A program made the position numbers and the translations under genes. From CAJOLV01 sp045631885 (lineage in GTDB: Bacteria > Bacillota_I > Bacilli_A > RFN20 > CAG-826), in assembly GCA_045631885.1 (NCBI GenBank), contig JAZQVN010000014.1, forward strand, positions 1 to 28,630: a stretch of 28,630 nt of DNA, given 5' to 3'. A model generated the notes under the pieces. That model was given only the letters and a program-made list of their open reading frames with translations, made no database searches and had not been told where the DNA came from. Below, one piece after another: positions 14,693 to 23,392 of this stretch (the stretch's first letter is position 1; every line of letters starts with the position of its first letter).

Positions 14693-17170
14693 CTACCACG
14701 CTACTGTATAGAACTCTAGATAATAGTGATGGTTCATATTGTCATAGAAATTAGTTAAAGGAACATTACTAGATATTGTAAATGTTGAATCTGGTCCTAC
14801 TTTATTACTTGTTTGTACTGTTCGTTTATATAATTGTTTGTTATCTGAATCATATAAATAGACATTAACTTTGAAAACTGCATAGACATCTACTCGAGTC
14901 ATATAACCACTTAGTGTGAAATTGATGCGAGAATCATTAACAAATTCATATGTAGCTTCTGTAATGACTGAATGGTTCTGCCATATATCCGCTCCCCAGC
15001 CAGTAGCAGTGTTTATTACCACGAATGGTGTTTCTCCATTAACTATTGTTAAAGAAGATTCTGAATAAACACCAACGATAATTGTTTTACTTATTGATGG
15101 ATCGCTTGTGGATTTAACAGTTACTTCAGTAGTTCCAAATTTACTATTAGATGTAATAGTGCCATTACTACTTATGGAAATTAATGAGCTATCTTCAACT
15201 TCATATGTCACTCCTTGTGGAAGTGTATATGGATGGATAAATGTATAAATAGAGGAAGTGGAATTACATCCTAAATAATGCGTTGATGTTATTTCTTCGT
15301 TCTTACTATTTAATATTTCAATCGCGTTATGACACACGATTAAATCAATAGAGCCAGTGACATTTTTTGATGACTTTGCGGTAATTGTAACATTACCTTC
15401 TTTTAATCCAGTGACATTACCATCACTACTAACTGTAGCGATCGTGTTATCACTAGATGTCCAAGTGATACTATCATCTACTGGATTAGCAGGTGTTGTC
15501 TTAGTGGTGATATTTACTGTATCCCCAATAACAACATATTTAGATTGAATGGATAATTTAATATCTGTGATTAAAGATGGAGTCACTATAACAGTGCATG
15601 TCGCAGTAACGCCATTCTCTGATGTCGCGGTAATGATTGCAGATCCTTGTGAGATAGCTTTGATTACTCCACCATGAGACATCAAAATACCACTCACGTA
15701 ATAATCATTTGTTACTGTTGCAACTTCTTCATTTGAAGAAGTATATGTAAATTTCTTCTCTGTCGCATTACTTGGAACAATAGATTTAATAGACACTTGA
15801 TATATTTGTCCAGTTTTTAAATTTAATGTGTCTGTGCTAATCGAGAAAGATTGAGGATATATCCTCTCATTAACAGTCACATTTAAAGTGCATGATGATA
15901 CATGATCACCACAGGTGAACTTTACAGTTAATGTCGCATTACCTGGGCTTAATAAACTAACATCGCCAAGGTGTTCTTCTACAGTGAAAATAGATTCATC
16001 ACTTGAATAGAACGATATCGAATATCTATCTAATAATGGATAGTCCGCTAAACGGGATCGGCCATCATTATAATAAACATAATTCAAAATAGAATTTATA
16101 TTGATAGTAAACTCTTCACCTGCGTAGTCATATAAAGCAAGCCCAGAATTCTTTAGTTCACCTAAATAATCATAAGCTTGAATGGTAAAAGCGGTTGATG
16201 TAACACCATCACTAGTTTTAAGCCATCCAACTACGTACTCTTCAGTAGCGGTATATTCGCCCATCTTATATTTAGTCGCGGAAGTTGAGTTCCCCAATAT
16301 ATATAAACTCACGTCACTTATATCCGCGCCTTCTGGATAAACATGATATTTGATATTTACAGTTTCTCCTTTAAAGAAGTAATAATGGACAAATGAAGAT
16401 TCATCAACATCATCTAAAATGATTTTGGTTATTCTTGTTTTCTTTGTTCCTTCTTCAAACTGAGCGACATATGTTTGATTACAAGTAACCAAAGTTACTT
16501 CTGGATTCCATCCTGAAAATGTATATGAATATCTATCGTCATCTGGTTTAACGGGTTCTTCTCCATCATATGTTGGGGTATCACCATATCCATAAGTATC
16601 GGTTTCTAAAACATCGCCGTTATAATTGGTCCATCTAACTGTAAAAACTAAATCTCTTTGTTCAAAGCAAGCAACATAAGTAACATCAGAATGAACTGGT
16701 TCTAGTTCAGGAGTCCAGCCAATGAAAACATATGAATATCGGTCATCACTTGGTTTAGTTGGTTTCTCCCTATCGTAACTAGGCATAGAGCCATCTTGCA
16801 CTCCAAAATCAGTTTCAAGAACTTCACCATCATAATTCTTCCAAGTTACTGTGTATCCTAAAGGATCAATCTCATTGATTTTCCTTTGATAAAAACAACG
16901 AATACAGGTTTGTAATGTATATCCAGGCGTTGTTTCAGTTGGTTCCACAACGGTGCTAGTCATAATATGTTCTTCTTCATTTCTTATATCATGACCACAT
17001 GTACATGGGTGCCAATGGAATTTATCATCGTATTCCCATTCACTAGAAAAAGTATGCTCATGAGATTCCGAAGGTTGATTAGAACTTCCTTTAGTGCATG
17101 AAGAAATAGCAAAAGGTAATACACCAATTGCCATGATTAATATTTTCTTAATGAAAGATTTTTCGCCCAT
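14693..17170 (-). CDS. Surface lipoprotein with InlB-type repeats and Ig-like (BIG2) domains
   Basis: 825 residues. A lipoprotein signal (KKILIMAIGVLPFAISSC, lipid-anchored C25) sends it to the cell surface. Residues about 35-100 form a Cys/His-rich module (CTCGH...CIRCF) common in surface proteins of gut Bacilli. Two Listeria/Bacteroides repeats follow (about 105-170 and 175-240; VTWKNYDGEVLETD and VRWTNYNGDVLETD). Several BIG2-type Ig-like domains lie in the C-terminal half (for example ITWTSSDNTIATVSSDGNVT). Such proteins are stalks for adhesion or binding. A surface protein between nuclease genes is odd. It may be a host gene cut into by island growth, or part of the operon by read-through. 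Start ATG at 17170, 12 bases after the preceding gene. Confidence 0.88.
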   Translation of the reverse strand: MGEKSFIKKILIMAIGVLPFAISSCTKGSSNQPSESHEHTFSSEWEYDDKFHWHPCTCGHDIRNEEEHIMTSTVVEPTETTPGYTLQTCIRCFYQRKINEIDPLGYTVTWKNYDGEVLETDFGVQDGSMPSYDREKPTKPSDDRYSYVFIGWTPELEPVHSDVTYVACFEQRDLVFTVRWTNYNGDVLETDTYGYGDTPTYDGEEPVKPDDDRYSYTFSGWNPEVTLVTCNQTYVAQFEEGTKKTRITKIILDDVDESSFVHYYFFKGETVNIKYHVYPEGADISDVSLYILGNSTSATKYKMGEYTATEEYVVGWLKTSDGVTSTAFTIQAYDYLGELKNSGLALYDYAGEEFTININSILNYVYYNDGRSRLADYPLLDRYSISFYSSDESIFTVEEHLGDVSLLSPGNATLTVKFTCGDHVSSCTLNVTVNERIYPQSFSISTDTLNLKTGQIYQVSIKSIVPSNATEKKFTYTSSNEEVATVTNDYYVSGILMSHGGVIKAISQGSAIITATSENGVTATCTVIVTPSLITDIKLSIQSKYVVIGDTVNITTKTTPANPVDDSITWTSSDNTIATVSSDGNVTGLKEGNVTITAKSSKNVTGSIDLIVCHNAIEILNSKNEEITSTHYLGCNSTSSIYTFIHPYTLPQGVTYEVEDSSLISISSNGTITSNSKFGTTEVTVKSTSDPSISKTIIVGVYSESSLTIVNGETPFVVINTATGWGADIWQNHSVITEATYEFVNDSRINFTLSGYMTRVDVYAVFKVNVYLYDSDNKQLYKRTVQTSNKVGPDSTFTISSNVPLTNFYDNMNHHYYLEFYTVAW

Positions 17171-17182
17171 CTTCTTTTATTA

Positions 17183-17680
17183 CTATAACTTATGTCCCTC
17201 TAGGTACTCTCTTATTTCTTTGAGTAGTTCATCACCATTATAGTTTTTAAATATCTTTATCATGCATCCAGTGACAAGGGGGTTATTATCTAAAGCGTAT
17301 TCTAATGTACGGGTATCTGTTTTACATCCGTAGCAGCGTTTACCTGCGGCATAGCCCATTCCTAGTTCAACATTAGCCCCTTCATCTGGCACTCTGCCAT
17401 CGAGGTTCATAAAGATGATATCCGCTTTTAATACTTGTTGATAATCTAGATCAAATATTATCTTCACTACTTCTTCTTCACTCTTACCTTTTAATAACGC
17501 AGCTTCTAAGCCATCTCTTTGAGGTAAGAATACTTGATAGCCAAATTCTTCTAATAAATTAGCAATCTTAACATTAAAGTCTTTTTCACCTTGGCAAAAC
17601 ATTGGACAGGCTAAATAGACTTTATTACCATCCCCGAGTTTATATTTAAAATAACTATTTGAATAATATTCTTGTTCCAT
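17183..17680 (-). CDS. Nucleoside 2-deoxyribosyltransferase-like enzyme
   Basis: 165 residues from the ATG at 17680; an in-frame TTG at 17689 is less likely. The start VYLACPMF, the helix IANLLEEFGYQVFLPQRDG, ADIIFMNLDG and DEGANVELGMGYAAGK (E105 as catalytic Glu) match the nucleoside deoxyribosyltransferase family. That family moves deoxyribose between bases or hydrolyses nucleotide N-glycosidic bonds. It is usually a salvage enzyme. Related folds also occur in defence systems as nucleotide-processing effectors, so a role with the nuclease genes downstream is possible but unproven. It is the first gene of the operon that runs to 11288. A TATAAT lies about 25 bases upstream of the ATG. Confidence 0.85.
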   Translation of the reverse strand: MEQEYYSNSYFKYKLGDGNKVYLACPMFCQGEKDFNVKIANLLEEFGYQVFLPQRDGLEAALLKGKSEEEVVKIIFDLDYQQVLKADIIFMNLDGRVPDEGANVELGMGYAAGKRCYGCKTDTRTLEYALDNNPLVTGCMIKIFKNYNGDELLKEIREYLEGHKL

Positions 17681-17704
17681 GTATAACAATATCCCTTTAT
17701 TTCA

Positions 17705-17710
17705 ATTATA
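17705..17710 (-). promoter_or_regulatory. -10 element of the deoxyribosyltransferase operon
   Basis: A perfect TATAAT on the minus strand would start transcription near 17698, just before the AAAGGG ribosome site of the gene at 17680. No good -35 is visible at 16-18 bases, so strength is uncertain. Confidence 0.35.
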
Positions 17711-17753
17711 TTGTAAAACAAAGATGATACTTAAATATATTTAATATTAAAAA

Positions 17754-17831
17754 ACAAGCCATCTAATGGCCAATACTATTTCAAAGGAATTAATCATCCT
17801 TAATATAGTATTTTTTGCTTAGATGGCTCGT
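17754..17831 (-). terminator. Long hairpin terminator of the exonuclease operon
   Basis: On the minus strand the 13-base arms at 17831-17819 and 17766-17754 pair fully with one G-U wobble. The plus-strand RNA would instead have an A-C mismatch, which assigns the structure to the minus strand. Inside are an 8-pair stem (AATACTAT/ATAGTATT) and a 5-pair tip (AAGGA/TCCTT). A run of six T follows. It lies 22 bases after the stop of the exonuclease gene. Confidence 0.7.
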
Positions 17832-17864
17832 TTAAGTGCCGGGTGGGCTTGTCTAACTATTTAT
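17817..17864. repeat. 48-base dispersed repeat, copy A
   Basis: It matches 24240-24287 at 43 of 48 positions, and all five differences are transitions. This copy covers one arm of the terminator hairpin, the spacer (AAGTGCCGGGTGGGCTT on the plus strand) and the last four codons of the exonuclease gene. A shorter shared segment (AAAGGAATTAAT) lies to its left in both copies. Confidence 0.8.
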
Positions 17865-18830
17865 GAGTTCATTATAGGTAATAATCTTACCTTCAAATGG
17901 ATATCTCAAATTAGATAATATCTCTTCTTTGTTTTTATCATCCATTACGATGAAGATATCGGTTTGGTTAATCCTTCCACTGAAGATGCCATTTCTATCT
18001 TTAACAGTGGTTATAATAGTAGACATCTTATTTTTATCTTTCTTTAACTTATCACTGACGTTATAACGTCTACCTTTATTCTTTGGATCATTAAGTATCT
18101 CATCTAAAGCCACTAAAGAGTAATAATGAACTCTAGATGATTGTACCTCTTCTTTTTGTTTTGCTCGTTTCTTTAAAGAATCAATATATTCAATTGAATT
18201 AGTTTTAGCAAATTGAGATTCTTCTAATAACTCACTTGGTTTCTTTTTAGTTAATACGCATATTGCCTCAAAGATAAGTCTTTCCATCTCAGCGTCATCT
18301 CTAGATAGATGTTCATGTAATTTAATTAAAGAATTAGGTCCCACGATTTCTTTACAAGCATTGTGTAACGACATTTGGCCTTTCTTCTCAAGATATGCCC
18401 CGACTAGTTTTTGCACATCATAACAAATATACTTAAGTGGTTTTAATTTATATCTAGTGCAAGCATGATATAGATGTGGAATATCATTATCCATTGAATA
18501 TGCAAAGCATATAGTATCAGGATCTTCCATTAACTTCTTAATATTTTTATAAAAGTGCCTAAACTCAGGTTGTTCAAAATAATAATCATATTCATAAGCA
18601 AGCTCTAGGTCTTTTTCATGTTTTCTACCTTTTAAAAAGAATCTATTATCACGACCTTGACCAGGTGACATTGGAATATCTTCGCTCTTTATAACGAGCA
18701 TATTCTCGTCACAAAGAACATATCCATATTCACACATTTTTCCAACCCCATTGAGACAGTTGGAACATTCAATATCAAAGAATAAATATTTCATAACTCT
18801 TGGTTCGTTCTCCTTTATCTCTAAAGACAT
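17853..18830 (-). CDS. DnaQ-like (DEDDh) 3'-5' exonuclease with BRCT-like tail
   Basis: 325 residues. The exonuclease domain has FFDIECSN (D19, E21), an Asp in YSMDNDIPHL (D114 or D116), and HEHLSRDDAEM (H174, D178/D179), the DEDDh set. A basic linker leads to a C-terminal segment (about 265-325) resembling a BRCT domain (GRINQTDIFIVMD...EGKIITYNELINS). DnaQ-BRCT pairs are known in repair-type nucleases, so a housekeeping role is possible. The ATG at 18830 overlaps the HEPN-like gene by 10 bases; an ATG at 18794 (MKYLFFD) is an alternative with AAGGAG further upstream. It is the last gene of the three-gene operon and is followed by a strong hairpin terminator. Confidence 0.82.
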   Translation of the reverse strand: MSLEIKENEPRVMKYLFFDIECSNCLNGVGKMCEYGYVLCDENMLVIKSEDIPMSPGQGRDNRFFLKGRKHEKDLELAYEYDYYFEQPEFRHFYKNIKKLMEDPDTICFAYSMDNDIPHLYHACTRYKLKPLKYICYDVQKLVGAYLEKKGQMSLHNACKEIVGPNSLIKLHEHLSRDDAEMERLIFEAICVLTKKKPSELLEESQFAKTNSIEYIDSLKKRAKQKEEVQSSRVHYYSLVALDEILNDPKNKGRRYNVSDKLKKDKNKMSTIITTVKDRNGIFSGRINQTDIFIVMDDKNKEEILSNLRYPFEGKIITYNELINS

Positions 18831-20224
18831 TCAAAATCATCAACATTAATGTTATAGACATCTATAAAAGAATAAGATGAATCAAATACTTTTTTGTATT
18901 CAGACAAGACTCTGCCATTTATTTTTACTTGTTTATCGTCTTCTAAATCTAATTTAGCAACGGCAATGTCTTTCACTTCGACAAGTACGTCGTTTATCAC
19001 AAGGTTATTTTTAGATGTTATCTCATAAACCACGAGCTTATCCGATTTAACAATTCTAGCTTGTCCATCTTTAAATTTACTAGAAGTTAGATACCATTTC
19101 ACGGCACCATCTTTCAATAATTTAAACATCTTATCGTAATGTGTTATATCGGGAATGAACAATCTTGTGTCGAGATTAACGCTTTTGGCGCATCTATTTT
19201 CGGCTTTTTGTTCTTCAAACAATCTTTTATCTAGTAATTTGTACGAGACTTCGATGAAACTCAGCGTGAAAAAATCAATTAACCGTTCTGCACATTTATT
19301 GATATTATCAATAATTTGCGAGTATCTAGTGTTTTCAAATACATTTTTGATTTCAATTAAAATATCAAAAAATGTATCTAAATCAAACGTTTCTACTCTT
19401 TGAAATTCATCTAATTCGTCAAATAAATGATATCCATGTAACCAACAATTTCTCAGCCACACTATAGACTCCATTAAGTCAGCATCTATTCTTAAAAATG
19501 GATATTTTTCTAAATACTGCTTAAAAGTTGGAACGTGATCAGAAGAAGTCTTTTTATTAATTGAGAAGTATTCCAAATTGAAAAATAGTTCGGTTATAGA
19601 TTCGTTAGCTTGCTGCACAAAAAATGTAAAGCAATCTGGAGGAAACGGGACATTTCCAGATGGATGTATGGGTTTCCCATTTCCAATTAATCTATCGACA
19701 TTGAGTCTGAATGATGATTGAAAGGTAGGCATACTAGTTTTTTCAATTTCTTTGAATACATCATGTCTAATCACAGACGTAATAAATGTATGAAACTGAA
19801 ACCTTTGTGAAAAAAGAAAAACAAGGCAAAAAGCACCATAAATAGTAAGTTCTTTGCTTTTTTCTAGTGCATATCTATGTATTCCTTTTGAGGAAATGAA
19901 TTCTCTTAAATCGTCATCAAGGTATATTTTTCTATTCAAATATAAATGTGCAGAAATATCTCTGATGCTTATAAAGGTGAATAAGAGCCTATTGAATTGT
20001 TCTAAGCTTAATTCATGAAATTTATACATGCATTTAATAATTTTAGAAAAAGATTTATCATTCATTTCGTGATAAATATCTACCCCTGTTGATAAACGTA
20101 TATACCTATCAACATCACTGCAAAGACCAATTAAGTTGGATTTAATTGTTTTGGTAATACCATCCACCAAGGAAAAAGTTTCGGTGATGGTTTGATTAAA
20201 AGATCTAAGATTTTTCATTTTCAT
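18821..20224 (-). CDS. Protein with two RX4H (HEPN-type) motifs
   Basis: 467 residues, largely helical, unrecognised as a whole. Two segments carry the HEPN ribonuclease signature R-x4-H: IRDISAHLYLNR (R88, H93), which is close to the Abi_2/AbiD-type motif, and LRNCWLHGY (R258, H263). HEPN proteins in phage defence and toxin systems cut RNA and need this Arg and His, usually as a dimer; two motifs in one chain could form an internal pair. The C-terminal 120 residues look beta-rich. The ATG at 20224 overlaps the regulator stop (ATGA); an ATG at 20218 has a better distance from AAGGGG. It is coupled on both sides. An abortive-infection effector is my inference. Confidence 0.65.
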   Translation of the reverse strand: MKMKNLRSFNQTITETFSLVDGITKTIKSNLIGLCSDVDRYIRLSTGVDIYHEMNDKSFSKIIKCMYKFHELSLEQFNRLLFTFISIRDISAHLYLNRKIYLDDDLREFISSKGIHRYALEKSKELTIYGAFCLVFLFSQRFQFHTFITSVIRHDVFKEIEKTSMPTFQSSFRLNVDRLIGNGKPIHPSGNVPFPPDCFTFFVQQANESITELFFNLEYFSINKKTSSDHVPTFKQYLEKYPFLRIDADLMESIVWLRNCWLHGYHLFDELDEFQRVETFDLDTFFDILIEIKNVFENTRYSQIIDNINKCAERLIDFFTLSFIEVSYKLLDKRLFEEQKAENRCAKSVNLDTRLFIPDITHYDKMFKLLKDGAVKWYLTSSKFKDGQARIVKSDKLVVYEITSKNNLVINDVLVEVKDIAVAKLDLEDDKQVKINGRVLSEYKKVFDSSYSFIDVYNINVDDFECL

Positions 20225-21291
20225 CGCCCCTTAACAAAGTTTACTAAAGGTAATTGTTGATAGATTGTCATCAACTGTTCATCCTCAACTGTGCATTCTG
20301 GGTAAATAAGGTTTCCCAATAAATCTTGGCCATAAAACAAATTGCCATATTCCCTAACCCAGAGATCATCAGGATCCAATTGGGTCTTCTTAATGACCTC
20401 GGCATTATAATTAATGCCAAATTCCAAAATACGCTTAGCTTTATCAAAGTATTTGTCTAAATTAGAAAGCGCATAGTCCAAACACTGATTAAGAAGTGGG
20501 TTTATTAGTTCTATTATTTCTTCATCTCTACCAACAACACAATTGTTGAATGTCTTGAATAAAAACTTCTTTGGTTCAAATAACGAATTGAAAATCTTAT
20601 TACTATTCAAAATAAACTCTAATGTTTGTAAATCAATTTTTATTTTGTCAAATGCGGTTCTATAAACAACGCACATTGTGAATGGATCAAAAATAAGATT
20701 AAACAAATCGACATCATCTTCTAATATAACCATTTTGTACAATTCATTTTCCATAGTTGTAAAAATGCTAAACTTATTATCGATTTGAAAAGAGTTGTAT
20801 GAAAACAAACAGGGCTTAAAACTGTGTTTATCAACCAAATATTTCAGAGCATTAATAGAATGATACTCAACAACATAATCAAGGAACGTTTTGTTGAATT
20901 CGTCAGTGTTACAGATTGCAGGAAAACCTTCATTTGTAACCATAGTTTTTTCAAATTCGTCTTCATATAATTCTTTTTCATCCTTATATGCGTAATATCT
21001 AAAACTTTTAATAAAAGGAATATCGTCTTTATTTGGTGGTAGCAAATAAGCTCCATCATCCATCAAACGGGCCATTGGGACACCAAAGATTTTTTCAAGA
21101 GGGATGATATATTCGTGTTTCAATGGTCTCTCCCCTTTTAACATTTTAGAGAAGTTAGATTTTTCTTTTTCAGCAAATTGGTATGGATCGTTTTCGTTTA
21201 ATTGCTTACCAATCATAACTAGTAAATCGGAATAATACTTTATTTGTTTTATATCCATATAACGATGAATGTTTTCTCTCAAATCAGACAT
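20221..21291 (-). CDS. XRE-like HTH regulator with long C-terminal sensor-like region
   Basis: 356 residues from the ATG at 21291, which has AAAGGAGA 7 bases upstream. An upstream in-frame extension to 21399 crosses the operator region and is rejected. The N-terminal 75 residues resemble a phage-repressor-type helix-turn-helix (KSNFSKMLKGERPLKHEYIIPLEKIFGVPMARLMDDG). The rest (about 80-356) consists of helical pairs, some ankyrin-like (FLDYVVEYHSINALKYLVDKH), and could bind a ligand or partner protein. It is the first gene of the three-gene operon and overlaps the HEPN-like gene by 4 bases. Repeated sites in its promoter suggest that it regulates itself. Confidence 0.7.
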   Translation of the reverse strand: MSDLRENIHRYMDIKQIKYYSDLLVMIGKQLNENDPYQFAEKEKSNFSKMLKGERPLKHEYIIPLEKIFGVPMARLMDDGAYLLPPNKDDIPFIKSFRYYAYKDEKELYEDEFEKTMVTNEGFPAICNTDEFNKTFLDYVVEYHSINALKYLVDKHSFKPCLFSYNSFQIDNKFSIFTTMENELYKMVILEDDVDLFNLIFDPFTMCVVYRTAFDKIKIDLQTLEFILNSNKIFNSLFEPKKFLFKTFNNCVVGRDEEIIELINPLLNQCLDYALSNLDKYFDKAKRILEFGINYNAEVIKKTQLDPDDLWVREYGNLFYGQDLLGNLIYPECTVEDEQLMTIYQQLPLVNFVKGR

Positions 21292-21316
21292 ATTAGTTCT
21301 CCTTTTCCACAACAAC

Positions 21317-21414
21317 ATAATAGCACTAGTCAAAACAAAAAAATAGTCAAAAATGACAACTTTTGTGGTCAAACGGTGTTCACCAATGACAACAATCAAA
21401 AAATCAAAAATGAC
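21317..21414 (-). promoter_or_regulatory. Promoter and repeated operator sites of the XRE/HEPN/exonuclease operon
   Basis: On the minus strand an extended -10, TGCTATTAT (TATTAT at 21322-21317), lies 25 bases before the ATG at 21291. Upstream are two copies of TCAAAAATGAC (21347-21357 and 21404-21414, 57 bases apart), with similar flanks. A 10-base palindrome GGTGTTCACC (21375-21384) sits between them, flanked by GTCA and TGAC. No good -35 stands 17 bases upstream, so activation or the extended -10 may set activity. The sites suit binding by the XRE-like protein. Confidence 0.45.
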
Positions 21415-21455
21415 TACTTTTCAACAACAATTGATTTAAACGGTTTTGAAATACA

Positions 21456-21578
21456 CTAAATCTCGGCGACTGTGTTATTAACTTTTTCTATATTGCTTAA
21501 GGCATTATCTATATCGTGATATGTTATTTCTTCGTCTGGCCACGAAGAATGTAGAATATGTGTTTGTCGATTTGATAA
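21456..21578 (-). pseudogene. Possible 3' remnant of a lost gene
   Basis: Directly after the stop of the 224-residue gene, in the same frame, 40 sense codons run to a TAG at 21458-21456. The peptide looks protein-like (HSSWPDEEITYHDIDNALSN, then IEKVNNTVAEI). There is no start codon, so it cannot be a gene on its own. It may be the tail of a gene removed by a past insertion or deletion, or the former end of the upstream protein before a new stop arose. Evidence is composition only. Confidence 0.3.
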
Positions 21579-22253
21579 TTATTTACTCAACAAATATTGA
21601 TATATATCGTGCAGTTGATGTTCTTTGTTGATTACCTTAATCACATAACTATCAGATAATGTTAAATCAAGATCATCACCACATATCAAAGATATATCTT
21701 TACTAGCATTATCCATCCTTGTCATATATACACTAGTGATTGGACCAACAGAGGATATTACTGATTTATATGTATAACCATCAGTTAAATACTTATCAGT
21801 GAACCCACTACTAGAGGTGGATATATCTAATCTATCAATATAATCAAGTTCATAACTAGTAGTATCATCACTGATGATATAGTTATATGCCTCTATTTCA
21901 TCAGATACACCAGTGGTGACATTTAAACTCAAGTCATAAACATATGTATCGTTATAACCAGCGATATGAAACTTGTTATTTTTATACATAAAAGTAGTAA
22001 TAGAGTTAACAGACTCTTTATCTATTACTTTAGTTTCATTAATCTTGTCATTTAATATCTTTAATAACTTATCGTATTGTGTCTCCACAATATTAGGGGT
22101 GTGGTCATCCCCACCTGTAGATGAATTACCCGCGATATTAATAATTAATATAATTAAACCAATTATGAGAACAATAAAGATTAACGCGGCGATAATCAAA
22201 CCGCGATAATCCACATTGCTCTCTTTTTTATTTAATCTTTGATTATTATTCAT
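21579..22253 (-). CDS. Single-span membrane protein of unknown function
   Basis: 224 residues. A short polar, basic N-terminus (MNNNQRLNKKES) is followed by a strong membrane segment at about residues 18-42 (LIIAALIFIVLIIGLIILII), then a Ser/Thr/Asp-rich extracellular part. This is a type II membrane protein with the C-terminus outside. No family recognised. The ATG overlaps the upstream secreted-protein gene by 8 bases, so the two are coupled and may act together at the cell surface. An in-frame protein-like stretch follows its stop codon (see 21456-21578). Confidence 0.75.
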   Translation of the reverse strand: MNNNQRLNKKESNVDYRGLIIAALIFIVLIIGLIILIINIAGNSSTGGDDHTPNIVETQYDKLLKILNDKINETKVIDKESVNSITTFMYKNNKFHIAGYNDTYVYDLSLNVTTGVSDEIEAYNYIISDDTTSYELDYIDRLDISTSSSGFTDKYLTDGYTYKSVISSVGPITSVYMTRMDNASKDISLICGDDLDLTLSDSYVIKVINKEHQLHDIYQYLLSK

Positions 22254-23070
22254 TGTATGGATCTACATGTTGGTGAGCACACCAAGCTTCATATCTATCC
22301 TTATAATCTTTAAAAGATGGATTACGATATAAATCAGCGCGGACAAATTCATCCATCGCAAGAAGAGCGTTTCTCGCCGGTGTTAAATATAATTCACATT
22401 GATTATCTACTTCAAAAGGCATACGTAAATATTCACTTGCCCAGGATTCCACAACTGAATCAACATTAGCGTAAACTTCAAGATTGTAATTATCGGTATA
22501 GTCATCTTGTATTAATCTATTTCCACTAGCAGTGCTAAAAGTGATTTTTCTTTTTTCTACACTCGCTGGTTTAGTGTAATAGATTCTCGCATCACCACTA
22601 CCATTTAATTCAATTGTTAACTTTGAATAGCCACCAGTAAGGCAAAGACCATTTTCCTCATCGTATCTTGCTAGATGATTCTCACCCTTCATAAAACGCG
22701 AATATATTGTTTCATCCGCAACATAATAATCATAAGTATATGGATCACTATAGCTAAAACCACCAGAAGATAATGTTACTTCTTGAGTGACCATAAAATG
22801 ATTAGCATCAAATGTAGTTGTAGATGCGTAATACTTTGTATCCTTATGTTTGACTATTACAACACTTGCTCCTCTAACAAGAGTTCCTGTTGTTGTGATT
22901 TTACGATAACCACTGTAATCAACTTCCGCTGGGACAGTTAAGTTATTAGGTTTAATACCATTAACAATTGAATTACTTCTCACTGTGTTATTAGTCATTA
23001 TTACAGCAGATGACATAACCAAAAGAGTGGAGATAGTAATTCCAAATAAAAGTTTCTTTGAATAAGTCAT
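22246..23070 (-). CDS. Exported protein of unknown function
   Basis: 274 residues from the ATG at 23070; an in-frame GTG at 23079 is less likely because AGGGG lies 8 bases before the ATG. The N-terminus (YSKKLLFGITISTLLVMSSA) is a signal peptide or an N-terminal membrane anchor; no lipobox is seen. The mature part is Tyr/Ser/Thr-rich and probably beta-structured (TVPAEVDYSGYRKITTTG onward). No family recognised. A good promoter is visible 30-60 bases upstream. It is co-transcribed with the 224-residue membrane protein, with an 8-base overlap. Confidence 0.75.
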   Translation of the reverse strand: MTYSKKLLFGITISTLLVMSSAVIMTNNTVRSNSIVNGIKPNNLTVPAEVDYSGYRKITTTGTLVRGASVVIVKHKDTKYYASTTTFDANHFMVTQEVTLSSGGFSYSDPYTYDYYVADETIYSRFMKGENHLARYDEENGLCLTGGYSKLTIELNGSGDARIYYTKPASVEKRKITFSTASGNRLIQDDYTDNYNLEVYANVDSVVESWASEYLRMPFEVDNQCELYLTPARNALLAMDEFVRADLYRNPSFKDYKDRYEAWCAHQHVDPYNE

Positions 23071-23098
23071 ATAGAGCACCCCTAAGTCTATTGATAAT

Positions 23099-23127
23099 AG
23101 AATATCTTAAATAAACATATTAGACAA
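23099..23127 (-). promoter_or_regulatory. Promoter of the exported/membrane protein pair
   Basis: On the minus strand TTGTCT (23127-23122) and TATTCT (23104-23099) are 17 bases apart, each a 4/6 or better match to sigma-70-type consensus. A start near 23092 would leave a short leader before AGGGG and the ATG at 23070. A small inverted repeat TCTATT-ATC-AATAGA overlaps the start region. Confidence 0.5.
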
Positions 23128-23275
23128 TTATTGAATATTTAGTATCAAGATAAAAATAAAGACAAAAATATTTAAAAATTTTGCCTGTTTTTACTAAATG
23201 TCTCTATATTTAATTTTATAAATAAAATTATCTAAAAACAGAAAAAACTTTTTTCAATTATTTTCACTTTTTTTG

Positions 23276-23296
23276 CCACAAAAGGGTGGTTTTTTT
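23276..23296 (+). terminator. Weak terminator-like hairpin in the leader of the 121-residue gene
   Basis: CCAC-AAAAGG-GTGG followed by seven T. It lies about 100 bases before the plus-strand gene at 23393 and about 70 bases after a possible promoter (TTGCCT at 23181 and TATATT at 23205, 18 bases apart). No plus-strand gene precedes it here, so it could be an attenuator. The stem is short. The rest of 23080-23392 is AT-rich with no gene. Confidence 0.3.
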
Positions 23297-23392
23297 CGCA
23301 TATATATTAGAGGCCTGTTTTATGGTTTTTCGTAAAAATGGGCATCCTCCAAAACATTATTCTAATTAACTCAAAATAACAGGAGGTATCTT

